Positions 48,640 through 58,382 are shown, counted from the first letter of the stretch. The stretch is DNA of 64,000 bases from CADEED01 sp964444835 (GCA_964444835.1 CAYUIT010000013.1:1-64000); one strand, 5' to 3'. Numbers and translations: made by a program. Notes: generated from the letters alone by a model not told the origin.

Positions 48640-49449
48640 ATGACTGCACGTTCGAGTCGGAGGTCTACGCGTTCGCACGGCGGCGAATTGCTGCGCGCGT
48701 GGCGCATGCGTCGCAAGCTGAGCCAGCTCGCGCTCGCAATGGGGGCGGGAGTTTCGGCTCGCCACCTGAGCTTCATTGAGACAGGACGCGCGAAGCCGAG
48801 TGCCGAGTTGATCCTCGCCCTCACCGAGTATCTGACACTGCCGCTGCGCGAGCGCAACGCGATCCTCCTGCAGTGCGGCTATGCGCCGCGCTTTGCTGAG
48901 ACTGCACTCGCGGCACCCGAACTTGCGGATGTGCGTCGTGCGCTGCAGCGGTTGTTAGATGCGCATGAACCGTACCCGGGCATCGCCGTCGATCGACGCT
49001 TCAATGTCGTGCTCGCCAATCAATCGGCGTCGCGGCTGGTTGCGATGCTCCCCGCAAAGCTCCGCGAGCCGACGGTCAATATGATGCGCGCCAGTCTGCA
49101 TCCCGAAGGTTTCGCTGCGGTGACAGCCAATTTTGCGGAGTGGGGTACTCACGTCGTCAAAGAACTGAGTCGAATGGCTGCGCTCGCCAACGACCCGGAA
49201 TTGCAGAAGCTGCGCGACGAGGTGCTGCAATATGCCAATGTTCAGCAGTTACAAGCGAAGCTTGCCGCAGAGGCGCACGATGCGGCGCGGCTGCTGATTC
49301 CATGCGTGTTGACCATCGACGGACAATCCGTGTCCATGTTCACGACGCTCGCGAAAATTGGTTCGTCGCTCGATGTCACGCTCGACGAGTTGACGCTCGA
49401 GTTGTTCTATCCGGCCGATCGCGCTGCGGAAGCGTTCTTTCGTCGTTAG
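48640..49449 (+). CDS. XRE-family regulator with MmyB-like ligand-binding domain
   Basis: A 269-residue regulator. An N-terminal helix-turn-helix (about 20-75) reads LRAWRMRRKLSQLALAMGAGVSARHLSFIETGRAKPS, given here in parts: SQLALAMGAGVSARHLSFIE. The C-terminal part (about 105-260) matches the MmyB-like ligand-binding PAS fold (PYPGIAVDRRFNVVLANQSA, then LHPEGF). Family members regulate by binding fatty acids or other small molecules. It lies just after the orphan subunit c and converges tail-to-tail (4-base overlap) with the amidohydrolase gene. The target is likely local but not shown. Confidence 0.9.
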   Translation: MTARSSRRSTRSHGGELLRAWRMRRKLSQLALAMGAGVSARHLSFIETGRAKPSAELILALTEYLTLPLRERNAILLQCGYAPRFAETALAAPELADVRRALQRLLDAHEPYPGIAVDRRFNVVLANQSASRLVAMLPAKLREPTVNMMRASLHPEGFAAVTANFAEWGTHVVKELSRMAALANDPELQKLRDEVLQYANVQQLQAKLAAEAHDAARLLIPCVLTIDGQSVSMFTTLAKIGSSLDVTLDELTLELFYPADRAAEAFFRR

Positions 49450-50831
49450 CGCGGCGGTAGGCGGCGCGCCACGGGCCCGCCCGCGAGCTGCAACAGGCTT
49501 TCGTCGACGAGTGCGCCGTTTTTGATGACTGCGACGATGGCCTTCGCGTTGTCGATGTTGACGCTCGGGTCCGCGTCGAGCAGCACAGCATCGGCGAGCT
49601 TGCCGACCTCGATCGAGCCCATATCGCGCTCGCGTCCGAGGAAGAGGGCGCCATTCAAAGTGGCGATGCGAATGATGTCGAGCGGCTTGATGCCTGCCGC
49701 CGCCAGCAACTCCATCTCCCGATGTACGCTCGGCCCGACGGTTTGATCGGTGCCCAGTGTCAAGATCGCGCCCACGTCATGCAGCTTGCGTACGTTGTCT
49801 TGCGCAACCGGTGTCATGAGTTTCATCCACCAAGTCCAGCGGCTGTCTTGCCATTCCTGGCGCCGCTCGGTCTTGAGCCGCGTGATCTCGGCTGCACTCA
49901 GCGACGCGCGATAGAGTGGCTGATCGAGATACTCGGGGTGTTCGACGAGGCGGCTGTAGTTCTCGCCGATCGTGAGTGTCGTCACGGTCGGGATCCGCTT
50001 CGCGCTCATCAGTTTCACGAAGGACTCGCTCACGGGGCCCTGAATCACCGGGTGCGCGAGCGTGTCGACGCCGGCGAAGATCGCTTGCCGGGCGCGTAGC
50101 TCACCGGAAACATGGACGGTGGTACGAATGCCGCGCTCGTTGTAGTACTCCACGATCTTCTCGAGCAGCGCCGGATCGAGATGCGGAATCATCGGTCGCG
50201 CGCCCCAGCCGCGCTCCTCGAGCGTGAGCTTCAGAACATCTGGTTTGCGCGCGATGTGCGCATCGAGCGCCACCGTGGCCTGTGGCCAATTCGTGACGTC
50301 GGTCGAACCTGCGCCACTGCCGTGACTTCCCGGGTAAGTGACGATGCCACCCGTTGCAAAGATGCGCGGTCCGAGCAAGCGCCCGGAGCGTTCCGCATCC
50401 CGCAGCTCGAAAATGAAATCGGGCACATTGCCGGCGTCGTAAATGCTGGTGACGCCGCTGTAGAGGTAACTGTGCAGGGCCGCGACGCCTTCCTCGCGTC
50501 GTTGCACCACACGTCGCAGCCCGTCGCGCGTGATCTCGGTACCACCCCGCAGGTGAACGTGCATGTCCATCAGGCCAGGGATCAGGAAGCGTTTGCTGCC
50601 GTCGATACGGCGACCTGTCGGCGGGCGAGCCTCTTTCGCCGGTGCGACTTGTGTGAAGCGATCGCCCTCGATCACGACGGTCATATTCGAGCGTGGGGCC
50701 GAGCCCGTGCCATCGATCACCGTGACGTTCTCGATGACGATCGTCTCGGCACACGCGCCGCTCGCAACTAACAAGGAGCCCATCCAGCAAGCGACCCGGT
50801 GACCGATAGATTTGTTCGCTTTACGCATCAT
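49446..50831 (-). CDS. Secreted amidohydrolase-superfamily enzyme
   Basis: A 461-residue protein. The ATG at 50831 (MMRKANKS) gives a signal peptide (VACWMGSLLVASGACA), with a GAGGG ribosome site upstream. The amidohydrolase metal motif is DMHVHLRGG (about 85), with later TTVHVSGE and LAHPVI His and the final Asp in LTLGTDQT (near 380). Other marks are PGLMDMH and the late GSIEVGKLADAVLLD. Members hydrolyse imidodipeptides, cyclic amides or ureides; this secreted type is commonly found in these bacteria. It is divergent from the NSS transporter, 83 bases apart, which may import a related compound. Confidence 0.9.
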   Translation of the reverse strand: MMRKANKSIGHRVACWMGSLLVASGACAETIVIENVTVIDGTGSAPRSNMTVVIEGDRFTQVAPAKEARPPTGRRIDGSKRFLIPGLMDMHVHLRGGTEITRDGLRRVVQRREEGVAALHSYLYSGVTSIYDAGNVPDFIFELRDAERSGRLLGPRIFATGGIVTYPGSHGSGAGSTDVTNWPQATVALDAHIARKPDVLKLTLEERGWGARPMIPHLDPALLEKIVEYYNERGIRTTVHVSGELRARQAIFAGVDTLAHPVIQGPVSESFVKLMSAKRIPTVTTLTIGENYSRLVEHPEYLDQPLYRASLSAAEITRLKTERRQEWQDSRWTWWMKLMTPVAQDNVRKLHDVGAILTLGTDQTVGPSVHREMELLAAAGIKPLDIIRIATLNGALFLGRERDMGSIEVGKLADAVLLDADPSVNIDNAKAIVAVIKNGALVDESLLQLAGGPVARRLPPR

Positions 50832-50914
50832 CGGCGTGCCCTCATCCTTTGGAATGGTTATCCTGTCACGAACCTCGCGGACGCGCGAGCACAGGATCCT
50901 GTAGGGAGACGCGA

Positions 50915-52288
50915 GTGGCCTCGACACCTGCGGCAGCGGCTATCTGGAGCTCGCGCTTCGCATTCTTGATTTCGGCCGTCGGCGCGGCCGTGGGCCTCGG
51001 TAGTTTGTGGCGCTTCCCCTATGTGGCTGGCGTGAATGGCGGCAGCGCATTCTTGCTGGTGTATCTGTGCTGTGTCGTCTTGCTGTGCGTTCCGATCATG
51101 ATGGCCGAAATGGCGATCGGTCGACGCCGTAAGGGCAGCGCGATCGAGAGCGTGAACTCGATCGTCCGGGAAGAGGGGGCTTCCCCGGCATGGCGAGCGA
51201 TTGGCTGGCTCAGCATACTCATCCCGTTCGTGGGTTTGAGCTACTACGCGGTCGTTGGCGGCTGGGTCATGGATTACGTTTGGATTGCTGCGACGAGCGG
51301 CTTCCAAGATCTCGATGGCGCCGCATCGGCAGCCCAATTTCAGGCGCGCACTGCAAACCCAGGTCTGCAACTGGTGGCGCATGCGCTGTTCATCGGGCTT
51401 TCCGCCTGGGTGGTCGCGCGCGGTGTTCGGCGCGGCATCGAAGGCGTTTCCAAGCTCATGATGCCTGCGCTTTTCGCGATCTTGTTAGGCTTAGTTGCCT
51501 ACAATGCCATCGCACTCGACTTCAGTCGCGGCGCTGCCTTTTTGCTGACACCGGACTTCTCCCGCGTAACGAGCGAGACCTGGCTCGTAGCGCTTGGTCA
51601 AGCCTTTTACTCGACGGCGATCGGTGTCGGCGTGATGATGACCTACAGCGCGTATCTGCCGCGCGGCGTCTCGTTGCCGCAGTCAGCCGTGATCATCTGC
51701 GGCTCGGTATTGCTCACGTCGGTTCTCGCGGGGCTCGCGATCTTTCCGATCGTATTTCATTTTGGGCTCGCACCCGACGGCGGACCGAACTTGAGTTTCG
51801 TGACATTGCCTGTCGCGTTTGGACAGATGCCCGCAGGCGATTTCATCGGCGGTGCGTTCTTCGTGCTCGTATTCTTCGCCGCTTTCACAACGGCGATCGG
51901 GATGCTCGAGCCGACGGTCGCTTGGGTCATCGAGAGAACGCAGTGGAGCCGGCCCCTCGCAACCACCATCGTCGCCGGCCTCACTTGGGTGATTGGCGTG
52001 CCGTCGCTGCTGTCGTTCAACACATTGAGTGGCTTCCATCCCTTAGCGATGTTCGAAGGGCTTGCGACGAAGACGGTGTTCGACTTGGTGGACTACACCA
52101 TTGCCAACGTATTGATCCCGGTCAATGCGTTGTTGATTGCGCTGTTCGTCGGGTGGCGTCTGAATGCCGCCGTCACGGTCGATGAGCTCGGCTTGGGGAG
52201 CGGCACGCTCTATCGAATCTGGCGGCTATTGCTCGCGTATGTTGCGCCGCTTGCGATCGTGTTGATCCTCGCCGACCTGTGGTGGTGA
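50915..52288 (+). CDS. Neurotransmitter:sodium symporter (NSS) family transporter
   Basis: A 457-residue protein with about 11-12 hydrophobic segments. The TM1 signature of the LeuT/NSS fold is present (AVGLGSLWRFPYVAGVNGG, near 22-40), as are the Na-site region of TM8 (FFAAFTTAIGMLEP) and TM6 (ALGQAFYSTAIGVGVMMTY). I chose the GTG at 50915 because AGGGAG lies 6 bases upstream and the signature starts close behind. Substrates are amino acids or related compounds taken up with Na+. It is divergent from the amidohydrolase gene. Confidence 0.92.
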   Translation: MASTPAAAAIWSSRFAFLISAVGAAVGLGSLWRFPYVAGVNGGSAFLLVYLCCVVLLCVPIMMAEMAIGRRRKGSAIESVNSIVREEGASPAWRAIGWLSILIPFVGLSYYAVVGGWVMDYVWIAATSGFQDLDGAASAAQFQARTANPGLQLVAHALFIGLSAWVVARGVRRGIEGVSKLMMPALFAILLGLVAYNAIALDFSRGAAFLLTPDFSRVTSETWLVALGQAFYSTAIGVGVMMTYSAYLPRGVSLPQSAVIICGSVLLTSVLAGLAIFPIVFHFGLAPDGGPNLSFVTLPVAFGQMPAGDFIGGAFFVLVFFAAFTTAIGMLEPTVAWVIERTQWSRPLATTIVAGLTWVIGVPSLLSFNTLSGFHPLAMFEGLATKTVFDLVDYTIANVLIPVNALLIALFVGWRLNAAVTVDELGLGSGTLYRIWRLLLAYVAPLAIVLILADLWW

Positions 52289-52300
52289 TCGGCTACGCCT

Positions 52301-53353
52301 CTAATAGTTGATGCTCGGATTGTCGCCAGGGTAGATCACGCCTGCCACATCCATACCCGCAGCATCGATGCATTGCAGCGAATGCAGCTGCTTGCGAGGC
52401 AGGAACATCACATCGCCGGTTTGCACGTTCGTCTTGCGGGTCTCGGTCCACAGGCATCCGTGGCCCTCGACGAGGATCAAGGCTTCTTCGTACAGATGGC
52501 GGTGGGGCTCCGCTTTCGAGAACGGAATATGCCCGATGAACTGTGTGGCCACCGTTGAGCCGACGTGCTTGTCGACCAACATTTGAAAGAACCGCGCCGC
52601 CATCGCCTGGCGCTTTGACGCGTCCACCTTGACGACGCGCTCTGGCCAGTCGGCGTCGAACCAAGCGGGAGCGGAGTCGGGCCAGTCGATGGTCGTCGCT
52701 GCGGGGCAAGCAGAGATAAACACAACTAACGACTCGGATTCCGGCTCGAGCGCGCAGGCCTCGCCAGGGCGAACATACACGCCGTCAGTGGGCGCGATCG
52801 AAAAGCTGCGGGCACCAATGTGAATTTGGCCTGCGCCACGCTGCACGAACAACACGACATGTCGGTCGCCAAAGGACAGATAGTCGGTTCGACCTCGTGC
52901 TTCCAGATAGAACTGCGATTGATATTGAGCGCCGAACTCGGGTCCGATGACCGTGCAGTAGTGAGCCGCACCCCGCACCGTGAGGGTGGCGCGCGACGGG
53001 CGAAACACGTAACAGACGCCGTCGAGTGCAATGATTGGCCCGTCCGTCGCGGGTGCTGATGGGATTAGCCGATTCGTGTCGCTATTCGGATCATCCTCAC
53101 GATAGGCGCCGGGCAAGTTGTTATGGCTGCCATCGCAGAAGGGTTTCTGGCAGGTCTGCTTACAGCCGCAAAACAACACTTCTTCGCGCGCTTCCTGGGG
53201 CGTGTAGGCGACGGGCTGGAAATCGGTTCCAGCATGCGATCCATCGCAAAAGGGTTGACGCTTCGAGCGCCCACAACTGCACCAATAGTAGGTGCGGCCT
53301 TGTTGTAGCTCAACGAAGTACGGTTTGCGCTGGGCGATGATCGGTTCGGTCAT
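52301..53353 (-). CDS. CDGSH iron-sulfur / double-cupin fusion protein
   Basis: A 350-residue protein. Two CDGSH motifs open it: CSCGRSKRQPFCDGSH (25-40) and CGCKQTCQKPFCDGSH (about 62-77), each able to bind a 2Fe-2S cluster through 3 Cys and 1 His. Two cupin-like beta barrels follow (about 125-215 and 265-345), the second with PHRHLYEEALILVEG and the late His of KQLHSLQC as metal ligands, while the first lacks clear ligands. It has an AGGAG ribosome site. It sits 54 bases downstream of the ArsR-type gene in the same direction, so probably in its transcript. The link to a sulfide oxidoreductase across the operator suggests a role in sulfur redox or sensing. Confidence 0.88.
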   Translation of the reverse strand: MTEPIIAQRKPYFVELQQGRTYYWCSCGRSKRQPFCDGSHAGTDFQPVAYTPQEAREEVLFCGCKQTCQKPFCDGSHNNLPGAYREDDPNSDTNRLIPSAPATDGPIIALDGVCYVFRPSRATLTVRGAAHYCTVIGPEFGAQYQSQFYLEARGRTDYLSFGDRHVVLFVQRGAGQIHIGARSFSIAPTDGVYVRPGEACALEPESESLVVFISACPAATTIDWPDSAPAWFDADWPERVVKVDASKRQAMAARFFQMLVDKHVGSTVATQFIGHIPFSKAEPHRHLYEEALILVEGHGCLWTETRKTNVQTGDVMFLPRKQLHSLQCIDAAGMDVAGVIYPGDNPSINY

Positions 53354-53407
53354 AAGGACTCCTGCAATGCCAGAGTCTACGCCAGCCGTCCCGTTCGATC
53401 GATTCCA

Positions 53408-53737
53408 TCAAGCGCAATAGATCTGGTGCAGGGTCGCAACCACCCGGCCTGCGGGGCCGGGCTTCAGTGAGTAGTACACCGTTTGCGCTGCGCGCCGCGT
53501 GGTGACCGCGCCAGTGTCGCGCAACACGGCCAAGTGCTGCGAGAGCGCCGACTGGCTGAGCGGCAGCCGCTCATTGAGCTCACCGACTGACATTTCGCCT
53601 TCGGTGAGGTTGCACAAAATCATCAGACGCTGCTCGTTTGCGAGCGCGCGCAACAACTCAGCCGCTTCCTCAGCATGCGGCAGCATGTCCTTCACGGTTT
53701 TGGGCAAACGCCGGGCCATCACAGAGCTCCGAGTCAT
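53408..53737 (-). CDS. ArsR-family (BigR/SqrR-like) transcription regulator
   Basis: A 109-residue winged-helix protein with LRALANEQRLMILCNLTEGEMSVGEL (helix start), then SQSALSQHLAVLRDTGAV (recognition helix) and VYYSLKPG (wing). Cys residues at LCNL and at the end (YCA) recall BigR/SqrR, which sense sulfane sulfur by forming a di- or polysulfide bridge between two Cys; here the spacing differs (about 42 and 108). It lies between the CDGSH-bicupin gene and the divergent efflux operon, and its own start is next to a long palindrome. Repression of both sides that is lifted by reactive sulfur is the likely model. Confidence 0.9.
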   Translation of the reverse strand: MTRSSVMARRLPKTVKDMLPHAEEAAELLRALANEQRLMILCNLTEGEMSVGELNERLPLSQSALSQHLAVLRDTGAVTTRRAAQTVYYSLKPGPAGRVVATLHQIYCA

Positions 53738-53752
53738 GAGGTACTCAGTATA

Positions 53753-53783
53753 ATTAGCACTTGCTAAATTAGCAAGTACTAAT
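53753..53783. promoter_or_regulatory. 15-bp inverted-repeat operator between the ArsR gene and the efflux operon
   Basis: ATTAGCACTTGCTAA (53753-53767) and TTAGCAAGTACTAAT (53769-53783) form an almost perfect dyad (one mismatch) around one base. It is AT-rich in GC-rich surroundings and lies 16 bases from the ArsR start. It is the expected binding site for an ArsR/BigR dimer and can control both directions. Confidence 0.85.
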
Positions 53784-53839
53784 ATACTGACGCCGATTGA
53801 AACCCATCACGGTCGCCGCGGGCGGCCCGGAGACAGCGC

Positions 53840-54043
53840 ATGAATATCGACCGTTTCGTTATGGCGTTCGCGGGCAGCGTCGTGCTCGTGAGCCTGCTAT
53901 TGGGGCAATACGTCAGTCCGTACTGGTATTTCCTGACGGCATTCGTCGGGCTGAACTTGCTACAAGCTTCCTTCACGGGCTTTTGTCCGTTGGCTCTGAT
54001 CTTGCGCAAGTTCGGCGTTACGCCCGGCTGCGCGTTTCGTTGA
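53840..54043 (+). CDS. DUF2892 small membrane protein
   Basis: A 67-residue protein with two hydrophobic segments. The DUF2892 pattern is clear: MNIDRFVMAFAGSVVLVSL, then YFLTAFVGLNLLQASFTGFCPL and a final CAF. Members are often fused to or beside rhodanese (YgaP) and under BigR/ArsR control, in sulfur metabolism. Two Cys (FCPL and GCAF) are conserved. It is the first gene to the right of the operator and precedes the efflux genes. Confidence 0.88.
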   Translation: MNIDRFVMAFAGSVVLVSLLLGQYVSPYWYFLTAFVGLNLLQASFTGFCPLALILRKFGVTPGCAFR

Positions 54044-54054
54044 GGCAGTTGCTT

Positions 54055-55176
54055 ATGGATGCAGTCGTTTCGAAACCGGGCGATGCATCCACGCGGCGTG
54101 CCCCGCCGCTTCGCGTCGCCTGGTTCGCATGGCTGGGGGCGTTTGCCTTAGCAAGTTGTGGCAAGCCGTCGGCACCCGACGTGGATGGCGCACCCGCCAA
54201 AGCGCCATATCCGACGCTCAATGTTGCGTCGGAGCGTGTGACGGCGGAGCGGCGCATCGATGGGCGCATCGAAGCGGTCAATCAAGGAACGGTCTCGGCG
54301 CAAACATCGGGCGAAGTCACGGCCATCGTGCGCGACGTGAGCGACTCCGTCGCGGCGGGCGGTGTCGTGCTGCGGCTGCGCGCCGTGCAGCAGCGCGCCG
54401 GGCTCGATCAAGCCGATGCCGCGCTGCGCGCGGCGCGCTCACAGGCCGCAGAGGCTGAGGCGCGCTATGAGCGCATCGCCGACATGTATGCGCGCAAAGT
54501 GGTCGCCAAAGCGACTTTCGACGAAGTCACTGCCTATCGCGATGGTGCCGTTGCGCGCCTCGATGCGGCACAAGCGGCTCGCAGCGCTGCCCGCGAAGGC
54601 TTGGGCTACACCGAAGTGCGTATGCCGTTCGCGGGTGTGATCACCGATAGATTCGTGCGCGCAGGGGAGTCGGTCGCACCGGGTACGCCGCTGTTTGCCG
54701 CCGCCGCCCTCGGCGAGATGCGAGTGATCGTTGACGTCTCGCAGGATCTCGCGCTGCAAATTCAGAGCCAGCCCAGCGCGGCCGTGTATGTCGGCGAGCG
54801 GCGGATCCAAGCCTCGAAAGTCACCGTGTATCCGCGTGCAGCCGCCGACTCCGGCGCATTCCGCGTGCGGGTCGATCTGCCGAAGGAGGGCCCCGCAGTT
54901 CTGCCGGGAATGTTTGTCAAAGTGGGCTTCGTCACCGGCGAAGAAGATCGTTTGCTCGTGCCGCGGACAGCGGTGGTCGAGCGCGGCGAGGTGACAGGCT
55001 TGTACGTGTTCGAAGGCGAGGGAGGTGGCCGCACCGTGCTCCGCCAAGTGCGACTCGGCCACGTCCGAGGTGATCGCGTCGAGGTGATCGCAGGGCTCAA
55101 CGCGGGTGAGCAAGTCGCCCTCGATCCGCAGCTCGCGTTGCGCGCATTGGTCAATCGCGACAGAGCGGCGCCGTAA
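54055..55176 (+). CDS. RND efflux periplasmic adaptor (membrane fusion) lipoprotein
   Basis: A 373-residue protein. The ATG at 54055 gives a lipoprotein signal (WLGAFALASC). The adaptor layout follows: barrel-sandwich start VNQGTVSAQTSGEVTAIV, hairpin helices with GLDQADAALRAARSQAAEAEARYER in parts, VRMPFAGVITDRFVRAGE-like half (TEVRMPFAGVITD), beta-barrel and a membrane-proximal end. It joins the inner-membrane pump to TolC. Its stop overlaps the pump start (TAATG), so it is tightly coupled. Confidence 0.92.
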   Translation: MDAVVSKPGDASTRRAPPLRVAWFAWLGAFALASCGKPSAPDVDGAPAKAPYPTLNVASERVTAERRIDGRIEAVNQGTVSAQTSGEVTAIVRDVSDSVAAGGVVLRLRAVQQRAGLDQADAALRAARSQAAEAEARYERIADMYARKVVAKATFDEVTAYRDGAVARLDAAQAARSAAREGLGYTEVRMPFAGVITDRFVRAGESVAPGTPLFAAAALGEMRVIVDVSQDLALQIQSQPSAAVYVGERRIQASKVTVYPRAAADSGAFRVRVDLPKEGPAVLPGMFVKVGFVTGEEDRLLVPRTAVVERGEVTGLYVFEGEGGGRTVLRQVRLGHVRGDRVEVIAGLNAGEQVALDPQLALRALVNRDRAAP

Positions 55177-58100
55177 TGCCAGAAGCGCTCGGCTTCTCGG
55201 GGCGGCTGTCACGGTTCTTTCTCAAGAACCAGTTGACGCCGCTGCTCGCTGTCGCGGCCATGTTGTTAGGCCTGTTCGCCGTGTGGGTCACACCGCGCGA
55301 GGAAGAACCGCAGATCGACGTGACGTTCGCCAACATCTTCATCCCGTTTCCAGGGGCGACGTCTGAACAAGTCGAGTCGCTCGTCGTGAGCCCGATGGAG
55401 CGTGTGCTGGGCGAGATTGCCGGCATCAAGCATATCTACTCGGTGTCTCGGCCCGGGCTCGGCCTAATCACGGTGCAATTTGCAGTTGGGGAAACGCGCA
55501 CCGAGGCGGTCGTACGTCTCTACAACGCAATCTATTCCAATCAAGACTGGCGCCCGGCCAATCTCGGGGTACTGCAGCCCCTCGTCAAACCCGGTGGCAT
55601 CGAAGATGTGCCGGTGCTGACGCTCACGTTATGGACACGAGATCCGGCGCGCAGTGCCGCTGATTTGAGTAAGGTGGCGCGCTCAATCGAAACGGAGATC
55701 AAGCGCGTCCCCGGGACACGCGACGTCTACACCGTGGGTGCCGAGGACAACGTCGTTCATGTTGAGCTCGATCCGCGGCGACTCGCAGGCCATGGGCTCA
55801 CACTGACCGAGATCGCGCAGTCGCTCGCGCTGTCGAATCAGTCGCTGCAGGCAGGTGCCCTCGTGAGCGGAGGTACGGTAACGCCCGTACAAGCCGGGCA
55901 ATTTCTCGTCGATCGCGACAGCGTTGCGAATCTGGTCGTCGGCTATGTCGCGAGTCGGCCCATTTATCTCGAGGATGTCGCGACGGTACGCGCGGCCGCG
56001 GATCAGCCGGAGCAGTACGTTTGGTACGGATCGCAATCCGAGGTGCGCAATGCGCCAGCGGTCACGATCGCAGTGGCGAAGAAGACCGGCGAAAATGCGA
56101 GCGACGTGGCAAGTAGCGTGCTGAAGCGTGTCGAGCTGCTGCGCGGACAGTACATTCCGGACGGTGTCGAAGTCACCGTCACGCGCAACTACGGCGTCAC
56201 GGCGAATGACAAAGCGCAGAAGCTGATCCAGAAGCTCCTGTTCGCGACGATCTCAGTGGTGTTGTTAGTCATCTTGACGATGGGCCGACGCGAAGCTGTC
56301 GTCGTCGGTGCGGCGGTTATCGTTACGCTGGCAGCCACGCTGTTTGCTTCGTGGGCTTGGGGCTTCACGATCAACCGTGTGTCGCTGTTCGCGTTGATCT
56401 TCTCGATTGGCATCCTGGTCGACGATGCCATCGTCATCGTCGAGAACATTCACCGACACCGCCAATTATCCAATGAGCCACTCGACGTGCTGATCCCGCG
56501 TGCGGTCGATGAGGTGGGTGGGCCCACGATTCTCGCCACATTCACCGTCATCGCGGCGCTACTGCCGATGGCCTTTGTGAGTGGCCTGATGGGCCCTTAC
56601 ATGAGCCCGATCCCCATCAACTCCAGCATGGGGATGGTGATCTCGCTCGCGGTGGCGCTCGTGTTTACGCCTTGGCTGAGTCGCAAGTTGTTAGGAAAGG
56701 AATCGCATGCGCCGGTGGGCGAGGCGACGGCGCACGAGGCGAACCCCCGCGTGACGCGGCTGTTTGAGCGCGTGATGCGGCCGTACCTTGCAGCGGACGG
56801 CGGGCGCGCGCGCCGTCACAAGCTGTATGCGGGAATTGGCCTCGCCATCGTGGCCGCAGTCGCGCTCGCGGTTGTAAAGCTCGTCGTGCTCAAGATGCTG
56901 CCGTTTGACAACAAGTCGGAGTTTCAGGTGGTGCTGAACATGCCGGAGGGCACGCCCGTTGAAACGACCGCGCGCGTACTGGGCGAGCTTGCGGCGGTCA
57001 TCGAGCGCGTGCCTGAAGTGACGGACTATCAGGTGTACGCGGGTACCGCAGCGCCGATCAACTTCAACGGCCTCGTACGGCAGTATTCGCTGCGCCAGAG
57101 CCCAGAGTTGGGCGATATCCAAGTCAATCTCGTCGATAAGCACGAGCGGGATCGCCAAAGCCATGAGATCGCGCTCGCGGTGCGGCCCGCCCTCGTCGCA
57201 GTGGTGCGGCGCCATGGCGGGACCGTCCAAGTCGTCGAAGTGCCGCCGGGGCCGCCGGTACAAGCGCCGTTAGTAGCCGAGATCTATGCGCCCACGTCGG
57301 CGGAGCGCGCCGCGCTCACGCGCGAAGTGCGCAAGCTGTTCGACAGCACGCAAGACATCATCGATGTCGACGACACACTCGAAGCTGCCACGAAGCGTTG
57401 GGTCATTGAAGTGGACCAAGGCAAAGCCGCGATGCTGGGGGTAGCGCCTGCGCAAGTGAGTCAGCTCCTCACGATGGCGCTGGCTGGGCACGATGCTACC
57501 TACTTGCGTACCGCTCGCAGCCAAGAGCCCACCTCGGTGCGCATCGAGCTGCCCGTTCGCGATAAGTCGAGCATCGATGAGCTGCTCGAACTCGAAGTGC
57601 GCTCGATGAGTGGCACGCGAGTGCGTATTGGCGCGATCGCGAGCGCGCGCGAAGCCGTATGGGACGCAGCGATCTACCACAAGAACCTCTTGCCAGTGGC
57701 CTATGTCACGGGCGACATGGCCGGCAAGCTCGACAGCCCACTCTACGGCATGTTCGACATCGTTGGTCAGATGGAAGACGTGCGCGTCTCGGGCGTCGTG
57801 CCAACGCAGCACTTTATCGCGCAACCGGACGATCCAGCCGATGTGGCCGTGAAATGGGATGGTGAGTGGCAAATCACGTACGAGACGTTTCGCGACATGG
57901 GAGCGGCCTACGCCGTGGGGCTCATTCTGATCTACCTACTCGTCGTCGCGCAGTTCGGTTCGTATGGCGTGCCGCTCATCATCATGACGCCGATTCCCCT
58001 GACGATCATCGGTGTGATGCCAGGGCATGCGTTGCTCGGAGCGCAGTTCACGGCCACGTCGATGATCGGCATGATCGCACTCGCCGGCATCATCGTCCGT

Positions 58101-58382
58101 AACTCCATCTTGTTGGTTGATTTCGTCAACAGTGAGCGAGCAGCGGGGCGTTCGCTCGAGGACGCCGTGGTGAACGCCGGTATCACGCGTGCCAAGCCTA
58201 TCGTCCTCACAGCCCTGGCAGCGATGGCGGGTGCGTTTTTCATTCTCGACGATCCCATCTTTAACGGGCTCGCCGTCTCGCTGATTTTCGGCATCTTGGT
58301 ATCGACGGTGCTCACGCTGGTCGTGATCCCCGTTCTGTATTTCGCCTATCTACGGCGAGCGCAAGCTCGCACCGCTTCCTAA
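55176..58382 (+). CDS. RND-family efflux permease
   Basis: The 1068-residue pump has the 12-TM RND layout with two large periplasmic loops. The TM4 Asp pair of the proton relay is present in GILVDDAIVIVENI (about 415). Other family marks are the N-terminal PREEEPQIDVTFANI, TM2 with LFATISVVLLVILTMG, PLTIIGVMPGHALLG and the final TM segments with NGLAVSLIFGILVSTV. The substrate may be a reactive sulfur compound, metal or drug; the neighbouring SQR-like protein and the ArsR control favour the first. It is 23 bases before the SQR gene. Confidence 0.92.
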   Translation: MPEALGFSGRLSRFFLKNQLTPLLAVAAMLLGLFAVWVTPREEEPQIDVTFANIFIPFPGATSEQVESLVVSPMERVLGEIAGIKHIYSVSRPGLGLITVQFAVGETRTEAVVRLYNAIYSNQDWRPANLGVLQPLVKPGGIEDVPVLTLTLWTRDPARSAADLSKVARSIETEIKRVPGTRDVYTVGAEDNVVHVELDPRRLAGHGLTLTEIAQSLALSNQSLQAGALVSGGTVTPVQAGQFLVDRDSVANLVVGYVASRPIYLEDVATVRAAADQPEQYVWYGSQSEVRNAPAVTIAVAKKTGENASDVASSVLKRVELLRGQYIPDGVEVTVTRNYGVTANDKAQKLIQKLLFATISVVLLVILTMGRREAVVVGAAVIVTLAATLFASWAWGFTINRVSLFALIFSIGILVDDAIVIVENIHRHRQLSNEPLDVLIPRAVDEVGGPTILATFTVIAALLPMAFVSGLMGPYMSPIPINSSMGMVISLAVALVFTPWLSRKLLGKESHAPVGEATAHEANPRVTRLFERVMRPYLAADGGRARRHKLYAGIGLAIVAAVALAVVKLVVLKMLPFDNKSEFQVVLNMPEGTPVETTARVLGELAAVIERVPEVTDYQVYAGTAAPINFNGLVRQYSLRQSPELGDIQVNLVDKHERDRQSHEIALAVRPALVAVVRRHGGTVQVVEVPPGPPVQAPLVAEIYAPTSAERAALTREVRKLFDSTQDIIDVDDTLEAATKRWVIEVDQGKAAMLGVAPAQVSQLLTMALAGHDATYLRTARSQEPTSVRIELPVRDKSSIDELLELEVRSMSGTRVRIGAIASAREAVWDAAIYHKNLLPVAYVTGDMAGKLDSPLYGMFDIVGQMEDVRVSGVVPTQHFIAQPDDPADVAVKWDGEWQITYETFRDMGAAYAVGLILIYLLVVAQFGSYGVPLIIMTPIPLTIIGVMPGHALLGAQFTATSMIGMIALAGIIVRNSILLVDFVNSERAAGRSLEDAVVNAGITRAKPIVLTALAAMAGAFFILDDPIFNGLAVSLIFGILVSTVLTLVVIPVLYFAYLRRAQARTAS

